Positions 1 through 5,606 of a stretch of DNA of 7,096 bases are shown here, in pieces (within the stretch, counting starts at the first letter, position 1; the number at the start of each line of letters is the position of its first letter). This DNA is from an uncultured Planctomycetaceae bacterium (lineage in GTDB: Bacteria; Planctomycetota; Planctomycetia; Planctomycetales; Planctomycetaceae): positions 1-7,096 of the forward strand of contig CALJUK010000949.1 of the NCBI GenBank assembly GCA_937975745.1, written 5' to 3'. A model generated the notes under the pieces. That model did not search any database. It was not told the origin of the DNA and saw only the letters and a program-made list of their open reading frames with translations. The translations under genes and the position numbers were made by a program.

Positions 1-379
1 TGAGTTGTGGGTATGGCCGTTGCACTGTGGCGAATCGGACTGCGGTGACTGTAGTGACGGTGACCTGTATGAGTCGCTCGATATCGTATGCGGTCTGGTC
101 TTCGGTGGTGATAATCTTCGTCTCGACACTGTTGAGCTCGTTGAGTGCCGAATACAGCGTCGTGGTCTTGCCGCTTCCCGTGGGCCCCGTCACCAAGGCA
201 ATGCCGTTGGGGCCGTGAATGATCGAACGGAACCGCGTCAGCGTGTTGGGATCCATGCCGATCTTGTTCAAGTCCAACTGCACGACCGTGCGGTCGAGAA
301 CCCGCATGACGACGGATTCGCCGAAGAGTGTCGGCAGGACGCTGACTCGCAAGTCGACGGGGTTTCCCACCACGTTCAT
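1..379 (-). CDS. GspE/PilB-type ATPase, C-terminal fragment (runs off left edge)
   Basis: This frame continues the ATPase that begins at 1110, one reading frame away, and is still open at the window edge. The family hydrolyses ATP as a cytoplasmic hexamer to drive pilus or pseudopilus assembly. Visible in the translation from the ATG at 379: a VDLRVSVLPT segment, a GESVVMRVLDR segment, a perfect Walker A GPTGSGKTTTLYSAL (GPTGSGKTT at 161-187), then KIITTED of the Asp box. Homology already starts a few codons before the ATG, at R-I-E (about 380-388), so that ATG is probably internal to an ancestral gene and not its true start. It overlaps the TGA of the upstream half as ATGA. The sequence after the Asp box fits the family poorly: the usual EDPVEY reads EDQTAY, and the next 35 or so residues align only loosely. 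Walker B, His box and cysteine motif would lie outside the window. It is either the lower half of a pseudogene or, less likely, a separate coupled subunit. Confidence 0.75.
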   Translation of the reverse strand, partial: MNVVGNPVDLRVSVLPTLFGESVVMRVLDRTVVQLDLNKIGMDPNTLTRFRSIIHGPNGIALVTGPTGSGKTTTLYSALNELNSVETKIITTEDQTAYDIERLIQVTVTTVTAVRFATVQRPYPQL

Positions 380-1110
380 TTCGATCCGGCCATGACCGTA
401 ATTCGGCTGACGATGGCATTCGCCAGGTGGCGTGGCGGTGGAACCATCTCGTACAGCACGCCGTCGGCCCGGACACGGATTTTGAATTCGTCTTCGAATG
501 GTTCGAAGTGGATATCGCTGGCCTGATCCTTGATGGCCAGCAACAGGACCATGTTGAGCAATTTGCGAATGGGAGCCGCGTCGGCCAGTTCCTCCATGGA
601 GGCCAGGTCGACGATTTCCTTTTCTTCTTCCTCGAAGTCTTCGTCCAGTTCGCTGAGGACGTCTTCAATGCTGTCTTCGCGACCGGCATACGCCTTGGCG
701 ATCGCCTCTTCGACGTCGCTCATGTTGGAGACGGCACCGCGGACTTCCATCCCCAGGAAGTTTCGCAGGTCGTCCAACGCTGCCACGTTTTGCGGGTCCG
801 CCATGGCGACGGTGAGGACGTTGTCCCGGAACGAAATCGGCATGATGTGGTAGATGCTGGCCATCGTCTCGGGGACCAGCTCCAGCACCTTCGGCGGGAT
901 GTTGGTTTCTGAGAGATTGACGACCGGCATGCCCCACTGTTCGGCCAGGGCTTCGGTGACCTGTTCGTCGGTGACCAGTCCCAATCGGATGGCAACCTGA
1001 CCGATGACCTCGCCGGGGCTTTGCTTCTGCTCTTCGAGCACGTCCCACAGCTGGTCTTCGGTGAGATACCCGAGGTCGACCAGAATTTGTCCCAACCGTC
1101 GTGTTGCCAT
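376..1110 (-). CDS. GspE/PilB-type ATPase, N-terminal half with MshEN domain (frameshifted)
   Basis: The 244-residue product covers only the front of a family usually about 550-580 residues long. Residues 5-28 (RLGQILVDLG, then L21, L25, Q28) and 35-58 (G37, G44, L55, Q58) are two MshEN motifs, the cyclic-di-GMP-binding module of some PilB/GspE/MshE ATPases. Residues 60-140 complete the T2SSE N-terminal domain (IPPKVLELVPE, ADPQNVAALDDLR). A very acidic linker (about 145-176) follows. The N2 domain then begins, with ASDIHFEPFED (197-207) and RADGVLYEMVPPP (214-226). Homology stops at VSRITVMA (residue 241): the expected NxDIAERRxPQDG is absent, and the frame ends after GSK at a TGA (376-378). 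The downstream half continues in another frame. Start: ATG at 1110 with AGGA at 1115-1118, 4 nt before it and rather close, plus a second AGGA further upstream. The family assignment is firm; whether the protein is functional is doubtful. Confidence 0.88.
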   Translation of the reverse strand: MATRRLGQILVDLGYLTEDQLWDVLEEQKQSPGEVIGQVAIRLGLVTDEQVTEALAEQWGMPVVNLSETNIPPKVLELVPETMASIYHIMPISFRDNVLTVAMADPQNVAALDDLRNFLGMEVRGAVSNMSDVEEAIAKAYAGREDSIEDVLSELDEDFEEEEKEIVDLASMEELADAAPIRKLLNMVLLLAIKDQASDIHFEPFEDEFKIRVRADGVLYEMVPPPRHLANAIVSRITVMAGSK

Positions 1111-1372
1111 ACTGTCCTGAGATCCTGGTGTGTTACAGGGCTATGTCGCAGCCCGAATCGTCACGCTCGACTTCGTTCCAAATCCGATTTCCTTCCAAAA
1201 TCACGGTGTGAATCATAATCGTGGTGTGAGACATCGAACTGTGTGAGTCATCGAACGCTGAATGCTGTCTCTTCGTTAATTCGTTACCGACCGAAAAGCC
1301 ATGTCGACCGAATACTCACGATTGACCGCGTAGAACCTTGTTTCGGGGGGCGAGCCTCCGGGTCGATCGAAT
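1111..1372. other. Intergenic region between pilT and the split ATPase gene
   Basis: This 262-bp stretch separates the pilT stop from the start of the next leftward gene and contains no supported gene. It holds the tandem repeat at 1206-1257, a short 8-bp tandem (TTCGTTAA then TTCGTTAC at 1272-1287), and on the minus strand a TATGAT hexamer (1212-1217) that could be a -10 element but has no good -35 partner. No stem followed by a T-run was found after pilT, so no intrinsic terminator is called. The spacing suggests that the downstream ATPase gene has its own promoter. Confidence 0.5.
1206..1257. repeat. Three tandem imperfect ~17-bp repeats
   Basis: Two adjacent 17-bp units, GTGTGAGACATCGAACT (1224-1240) and GTGTGAGTCATCGAACG (1241-1257), differ at two positions. 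They are preceded directly by a more degenerate 18-bp copy beginning GTGTGAATCAT (1206-1223). The array lies about 100-150 bp upstream of the ATPase start at 1110. It could be a set of binding sites for a regulator of that gene or a chance slippage product; function is not known. Confidence 0.6.
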
Positions 1373-2491
1373 TTAAACGTCCTCGTCTTCGTCATCTTCG
1401 TCTTCGTCGTCCTGCAGCAGACCCTTTTTGGCCATTGCAATTTTGGCCTTCAGTTCGCCCGGCTGATTTGAACGCACAACCACGTCGGTTTCTTCACAGA
1501 GTCCCGTCCGCCAGAGGTTGAACAGCGCGTCGTCGAGCAATTGCATGCCGTACTTGCGGCCGGTCTGAATGGCGGAGTTGATTCGGTACGTCTTGGCTTC
1601 GCGAATCAGGTTGGCAATGGCCGGTGTGACGACAAGCAGCTCGTAGGCTGCGACCAGCCCCTTGGGCTTTTTCGGTAACAACGCCTGGCTGAGGATACCG
1701 ATGATCGAAGTCGACAGCTGTGTTCGAATCTGCTCCTGCTGGCTGGTAGGGAACACGTCGATAATTCGGTCGACCGTCCCCTGGGCACCAGTGGTGTGGA
1801 GCGTTCCAAACACCACGTGTCCCGTTTCAGCCGCGGTAATGGCGGACGAGATCGTAGCCCGGTCTCGCATTTCACCGACGAGAATGATGTCGGGGTCCAT
1901 TCGCAGGGCACGGCGAAGTGCTTCGGGAAAATCGGGAACGTCGACACCAATTTCGCGTTGGTTGACCGTGCACTTTTTGTGCTCGTGGTAATACTCGATC
2001 GGGTCTTCCAGCGTGATGATGTGGTGCGAGATGTGTTCGTTCATGTAATTGATCATGCTGGCCAGGCTGGTCGTCTTACCGCTTCCAGTTGGACCGGTGA
2101 CCAAGAACAGACCGCGCGGCCGCGTGATCAAATCCCCGATAACGGGGGGCAACCCCAGCTGCTCGAACGTGAGGAACTCGTTGGGAATTCGCCTCAAAAC
2201 CATCCCGACGTGGCCGCGCTGCTTGAAGACGGCGACGCGGAAGCGGGCCTTCGAGCCGAACGCAAAGCCGAAGTCCGTCCCGCCGACTTCCTGCAATTCC
2301 TGCTGGTTGCGTTCGGGCGTAATACTCTTCATTAAGGCGACGGTGTCTTCCGGCTCGAGCGTCTTGGTCTCCAGTCGGATCATACGGCCACCAGCTCGGA
2401 CAACGGGCGGCTGGCCGGTTGTGATGTGCAGGTCGCTGACGCGTTCCTTGACGACCGTCTCAAGCAGTTTGTCGATCTGGATGGTTGCCAT
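1373..2491 (-). CDS. pilT: Type IV pilus retraction ATPase PilT
   Basis: PilT is the cytoplasmic hexameric ATPase that powers pilus depolymerisation and retraction for twitching motility and DNA uptake. The 372-residue product has the complete family architecture: an N-terminal PAS-like half with SDLHITTGQPP (19-29), Walker A GPTGSGKTT (133-141), Asp box ITLEDPIEY (159-167), Walker B LVGEMRD (204-210), His box TGHVVFGTLHT (223-233), then DRIIDVFP (241-248). The C-terminal AIANLIRE (291-298) matches the PilT-specific AIRNLIRE motif with one change, R to A. The GEMRD and EHISHHIITLEDPIE signatures separate it from PilB. The tail ends in DDEDEDDEDEDV, unusually acidic for PilT. The start at 2491 gives the standard PilT N-terminus. 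No Shine-Dalgarno sits at normal distance; GGGAGG ends 16 nt upstream. It lies between two PilB/GspE-type ATPase genes on the same strand, with long spacers on both sides, so independent transcription is likely. Confidence 0.96.
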   Translation of the reverse strand: MATIQIDKLLETVVKERVSDLHITTGQPPVVRAGGRMIRLETKTLEPEDTVALMKSITPERNQQELQEVGGTDFGFAFGSKARFRVAVFKQRGHVGMVLRRIPNEFLTFEQLGLPPVIGDLITRPRGLFLVTGPTGSGKTTSLASMINYMNEHISHHIITLEDPIEYYHEHKKCTVNQREIGVDVPDFPEALRRALRMDPDIILVGEMRDRATISSAITAAETGHVVFGTLHTTGAQGTVDRIIDVFPTSQQEQIRTQLSTSIIGILSQALLPKKPKGLVAAYELLVVTPAIANLIREAKTYRINSAIQTGRKYGMQLLDDALFNLWRTGLCEETDVVVRSNQPGELKAKIAMAKKGLLQDDEDEDDEDEDV

Positions 2492-2533
2492 CGAGAGTTT
2501 TCCGTTGCCTCCCGGTCATATGTGCGAGTCGGT

Positions 2534-2554
2534 ACTGGTAGAACCACTACCAGT
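2534..2554 (-). promoter_or_regulatory. Perfect 8-bp inverted repeat in the pilT leader
   Basis: Arms ACTGGTAG (2534-2541) and CTACCAGT (2547-2554) flank a 5-nt centre, AACCA. The element ends 43 bp before the pilT ATG. No T-run follows on either strand, so it is not an intrinsic terminator. A dimeric repressor's operator or an RNA hairpin in the pilT mRNA leader would both fit; the sequence does not decide between them. Confidence 0.5.
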
Positions 2555-2595
2555 TCACGGTACACATTGAAATGTGATGTCGATCAAGATGCGGA

Positions 2596-2673
2596 CAATA
2601 TCGAATTTCACAGCGTACGTAACAGACGGCAGACGGGATGATGAAACGACTCACATCCGGTGCAATATCGAAT
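2596..2673. repeat. 11-bp direct repeat pair CAATATCGAAT
   Basis: CAATATCGAAT occurs at 2596-2606 and again at 2663-2673, 67 bp apart, upstream of pilT. The second copy abuts a 13-bp palindrome, TCGGTG-A-CACCGA (2673-2685). Paired sites of this spacing can be protein-binding sites, but related TCGAAT strings are common across this window, so the significance is modest. Confidence 0.4.
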
Positions 2674-2917
2674 CGGTGACACCGACCGGCTCGGACGGTC
2701 ACTCCCGAAGAATCGGGTGCGCGACCACTTGTTCGATTTGTTCGATTCACTGAACGGTGTGGTTCGATGGGCCACGATGCCGAAACCGGACCACGTTCTC
2801 CGAATGACTGCGAAGCAAGTCTTCGCTGGCTGCCGGGTATCGAATGCTTCCCGAAGCAGTCAGCCTGATCAACGGACATCGAGAAGACTCACGAAATCAG
2901 TCTCTCGGTGCCAACGC

Positions 2918-2946
2918 ATTATTCGGTGTCATTGTGAATGTTGCAA
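2918..2946 (-). promoter_or_regulatory. Predicted sigma70-like promoter facing pilT
   Basis: On the minus strand TTGCAA (2946-2941) is followed after exactly 17 nt by AATAAT (2923-2918). These match the consensus -35 at 4 of 6 and -10 at 5 of 6 positions with ideal spacing. Transcription would start near 2911, giving a leader of about 420 nt before pilT that would contain the 2534-2554 inverted repeat. It is the best promoter match I found in the spacers, but it was found by eye, and planctomycete promoters may differ from the consensus. Confidence 0.4.
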
Positions 2947-3004
2947 TCAATATGTCCCGTTTGACATGCCTGACCGCACCTCGCATGTTCTTCTGTACCT
3001 TCCC

Positions 3005-3021
3005 TTCAGGTTTTGCCTGAA
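3005..3021 (-). other. Short hairpin downstream of the pilB-type gene
   Basis: TTCAGG (3005-3010) and CCTGAA (3016-3021) form a perfect 6-bp stem around a 5-nt loop. It lies about 270 bp after the stop of the ATPase gene at 3288-4985 and some 60 bp before the predicted pilT promoter. No T-run follows in the direction of transcription, so it is at best a weak terminator or mRNA-end structure. Confidence 0.3.
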
Positions 3022-3287
3022 ACATTTCTCAAAGGTGACACTCTCCCCGATACCGCCAGGTGTTTTCCATCGAATTGAAGTCGTTGCGGCGTCTGTTGTG
3101 GCAGGCCACACCTCACGGAGTCTCGGCGATCGAATCGCGTCGTCTTGCGTGAAATGGGCCGACCAAGCCCGGCCGATAGCCAACCTGGCCTTCGGAGCCC
3201 CGTCCCTACGCGATCCGTTATCCGTTGGAACAATCCCCCGCCGCCCTGACCGGTGCGACTTCCCTGGAAGCTGGCCGATGAAAAGGG

Positions 3288-4985
3288 TCAGTGTCCTCCC
3301 TTGTCGAGTTTGTAGACCTCTCCGAGTGTCGTAATCCCTTCCATAGACTTGCCTAACGCATCATCGACCAATGTCTTCATGCCGAACAAACGAGCCTGCC
3401 GCCGAATGTTCTGTGTCGGTTCGGCACGGAACGTCATGTCGCGCAAAGTGGAATTCATCACCATCAGTTCAAAGACGGCTCGTCGCCCCTTGAATCCTGT
3501 GTGCTGGCATTTTTTGCAGCCGGCCCCGCGGACGAATGTGGCGTTGGCAACTTGCTCGGGTGTCAAACTGAAGTAGTCGACTTCGCTTGGATCGGGCACG
3601 ACTGACTCGACGCATTCGGCACAAACGACACGGACCAGTCGTTGGGCCATGACCGCCATCACGCTGGAGGCGACCAGAAACGGCTGTACGCCCATGTCGA
3701 TCATGAGTGTCACGGATCCGGGCGCATCGTTCGTGTGTAGAGTACTGAAAACCAAGTGTCCCGTCAAAGATGCTTGGATTGCCATCTCTGCGGTCTCCAC
3801 ATCCCGAATTTCCCCAACCAGAATCACGTTGGGGGCCTGACGCAACATGGCTTTGATGATCCGCCCGAAGTTCAATCCAATGTTGTGGCGGACTTCCACC
3901 TGATTGATTCCCGGGAGGTAGTACTCCACGGGATCTTCCGCGGTAATAATCTTTCGGTCCGGTCGGTTCAGCTCACCAAGTGCACTGTACAAAGTGGTGG
4001 TCTTGCCGCTTCCAGTCGGACCGGTCACCAGAAAGATACCGTTGGGACGGCGGATGATGTTCTGGAATGTCCGGTAGTTCTCCTCACTGAAACCGAGGTT
4101 TCGAATGCCGATCTTGATATTGGCCCGGTCCAGAATCCGCATGACAATCGCCTGGCCGTGGTTGGTCGGAAGAATGCTGACGCGGAGATCGTAGTCCTTG
4201 CCGTTGATTGTGGTCTTGATTCGGCCGTCCTGGGGACGACGGCGTTCGGCGATGTCCATGTTCGCCATGATCTTAATACGCGAGACCAAAGCGGCCAGCA
4301 GACGACGTGGAGGGCTGTCTCGTTCGATCAGGACGCCATCGATGCGGTATCGGATGCGGACACGGTCTTCGAACGGTTCGACATGAATGTCGCTGGCCCG
4401 CATGTTCACTGCTTCGGAAATGATCAGGTTGCACAGGCGGATCACCGGGGCGCTGTCGTCCTCAGCAACGGCGGTGGCCTGGGCCAGTTCCGTTTCGGTG
4501 AAGTCGATGGCTGTTTCGGTGAATTCCTGAAGCATCGAGTCGACCGACTCGGTTTCGCTCTGGCCGTAATGTCGGTTAATGGCCGTCAGGATGGCGTCTT
4601 TCGGGGCGACGGCCACCTTGATGTCGCGGTTTAGAATGAAGCGGAGCTTGTCCAGGACGTCGAGTGCCATCGGGTCGTGGACCGCGACGAGTAGCGAATC
4701 CCCATCCATCGACAGCGGCAGGACTGCATTTTCACGAGCGACCGACTCAGGGACGAGTTCGACGACCGACGGTGGGATTTCGGCCTCTTCCAAGTCGACA
4801 AACTCGTAGCCGTACTGGCTCGCTTGGGCCTTCCCAAGGACCGTCGCGTCGACGTATTCGAGTTTGACGAGTGCCTCTTCCACCGTGATACCGAGACTTC
4901 GGCCGAGTCCTTGCGCTTCTTCCAACTGGTCGGGACTGATCGTTCCGTCATCGATAAAACGCTGTAACCAACCGGGCTTTGCCAT
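3288..4985 (-). CDS. pilB: PilB/GspE-type assembly ATPase
   Basis: This is the motor that hydrolyses ATP on the cytoplasmic face to drive extension of a type IV pilus or a type II secretion pseudopilus. The 565-residue length is normal for the family. In order: a T2SSE N-terminal domain (about 1-140) whose MshEN motifs are degenerate; an acidic linker (143-177); N2 domain with ASDIHVEPFED (197-207) and MDIAERRRPQDGR (243-255); Walker A GPTGSGKTT (322-330); Asp box IITAEDPVEY (346-355); Walker B ILVGEIRD (388-395); His box TGHLVFSTLHT (408-418); a zinc-type tetracysteine C455-x2-C458 and C490-x2-C493; and a C-terminal GRRAVFELM segment (500-509). The usual RQDPD before Walker B reads RQAPN. 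The start at 4985 follows a purine-rich GAGAGAGAG with about 8 nt spacing. PilB and GspE are hard to separate by sequence; adjacency to pilT favours PilB. All catalytic boxes are intact, unlike the first ATPase in the window. Confidence 0.93.
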   Translation of the reverse strand: MAKPGWLQRFIDDGTISPDQLEEAQGLGRSLGITVEEALVKLEYVDATVLGKAQASQYGYEFVDLEEAEIPPSVVELVPESVARENAVLPLSMDGDSLLVAVHDPMALDVLDKLRFILNRDIKVAVAPKDAILTAINRHYGQSETESVDSMLQEFTETAIDFTETELAQATAVAEDDSAPVIRLCNLIISEAVNMRASDIHVEPFEDRVRIRYRIDGVLIERDSPPRRLLAALVSRIKIMANMDIAERRRPQDGRIKTTINGKDYDLRVSILPTNHGQAIVMRILDRANIKIGIRNLGFSEENYRTFQNIIRRPNGIFLVTGPTGSGKTTTLYSALGELNRPDRKIITAEDPVEYYLPGINQVEVRHNIGLNFGRIIKAMLRQAPNVILVGEIRDVETAEMAIQASLTGHLVFSTLHTNDAPGSVTLMIDMGVQPFLVASSVMAVMAQRLVRVVCAECVESVVPDPSEVDYFSLTPEQVANATFVRGAGCKKCQHTGFKGRRAVFELMVMNSTLRDMTFRAEPTQNIRRQARLFGMKTLVDDALGKSMEGITTLGEVYKLDKGGH

Positions 4986-5606
4986 TCGAAAGGCTCTCTC
5001 TCGGGAGTATGGACGTAATCTTCTTGGGCGATCGGTGTTGCGTGAGTCAGCAGCCCATCCCTATCGCTGCGCGGTTCGCTTCCGATTCAACTGACGCAGG
5101 AGACGTGGTATCGAAATCGCAGTCTGCATTCCTGTTTTCGAATGCGGTTGGAACCTCGTTCCCGGCCGGAGTCGGCGAGAACGTCATGCCCGGCCGACAA
5201 CCCCACCGTGGTGGATTCATCGGACAAGACCGCAATTCAAGGAAGTAACAGAATGACTGCAATCCGGGGGCAATGCAAGGACCTGCCGCGGCCAAACGTG
5301 CGGACGAGACATTCGCCGTACATCGTCGCATGGCAATGACCGGACCAAAGCCGCCGCGATCGACCGCAATCAAGACGTGATGGAGAGACATTGCCACCAA
5401 AGCATTTTCCGAGGCCTGCGGCAGAGAGTCAAGCAGCGTTGACCGTGACGATAGGGCAAAGGCCAGCTGTGTCAGAACGGGAGATACCGGACGAGAACCG
5501 GGCAGTCGGTTCTGGTGCGGTTGAACGGCAGGGCGTATCATCGGGTCTCTAATTCCGGCGGACTCTCGTCGGACTGACTGCCGCCGCCTTGAGGATCGAT
5601 CCGGAC
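4986..5606. other. Divergent intergenic region (pilB-type gene / symporter)
   Basis: This 621-bp stretch lies between two diverging genes, so it should contain promoters in both directions. I could not identify a convincing -35/-10 pair on either strand; a lone TTGACC (5439-5444) has no suitable -10. It holds the inverted repeat at 5494-5513, a CCACC-GT-GGTGG repeat (5203-5214), and a duplicated CCCGGCCG (5161-5168, 5189-5196). A minus-strand open frame (5047-5679) spans most of it, but it starts inside the symporter gene, lacks any recognisable domain and has no good ribosome binding site at its candidate starts, so it is not called. Confidence 0.5.
5494..5513 (+). promoter_or_regulatory. 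Perfect 7-bp inverted repeat upstream of the symporter gene
   Basis: Arms AGAACCG (5494-5500) and CGGTTCT (5507-5513) flank a 6-nt centre, GGCAGT. It ends 93 bp before the symporter start. The spacing suits an operator for a dimeric regulator or a leader hairpin; no T-run follows, which argues against a terminator. Function is inferred from position only. Confidence 0.4.

Larger units (their letters stand above)
2492..3287. other. Long intergenic region between the pilB-type gene and pilT
   Basis: This 796-bp stretch has no gene I can support. Open frames exist on both strands (for example 2660-3334 plus and 2547-2879 minus), but they show no recognisable domain, are rich in Arg, Ser and Cys as expected of non-coding frames, and the larger one runs antisense into the end of the neighbouring ATPase gene. 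The stretch holds a sigma70-like promoter facing pilT, several short perfect inverted repeats (2534-2554, 2673-2685, 2845-2858, 3005-3021), an 11-bp direct repeat pair, and tandem duplications TTGTTCGAT (2729-2746) and ATCCGTT (about 3213-3226). It probably carries the pilT leader and regulatory DNA. Confidence 0.6.

Noticed and set aside
1796..2335. Plus-strand frame opposite pilT
   Set aside because: Antisense shadow of a complete PilT coding sequence.
2704..2717. CCCGA-AGAA-TCGGG hairpin as a terminator or RNA element
   Set aside because: A 5-bp stem without a T-run is expected by chance in a spacer of this size; it is mentioned only as part of the spacer.
2547..2879. Minus-strand 110-residue open frame upstream of pilT
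   Set aside because: No domain or start signal; it lies across repeats and the leader region and looks like chance.
3234..3275. CTTCC/GGAAG inverted repeat after the PilB-type gene as a terminator
   Set aside because: The stem is only 5 bp with a 2-nt loop and no T-run follows on the minus strand.
1111..3287. Cyclic-di-GMP riboswitch in the pilus gene leaders
   Set aside because: Prompted by the MshEN domain, but no GEMM-like conserved core was seen in either leader.
2660..3334. Plus-strand 224-residue open frame in the pilT upstream spacer
   Set aside because: No family resemblance, no ribosome binding site, Arg/Ser/Cys-rich composition, and its end overlaps the ATPase gene in antisense.
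3756..4634. Long plus-strand frame opposite the PilB-type gene
   Set aside because: It is a shadow of the strongly supported minus-strand ATPase, whose motifs are all in place.
5439..5467. TTGACC as the -35 of a symporter promoter
   Set aside because: No TATAAT-like hexamer occurs at 16-18 nt spacing.
5513..5528. Possible sigma54 promoter (TGGTGC...TTGA) before the symporter
   Set aside because: The GG and GC dinucleotides are not at the required spacing and the -12 GC is absent.
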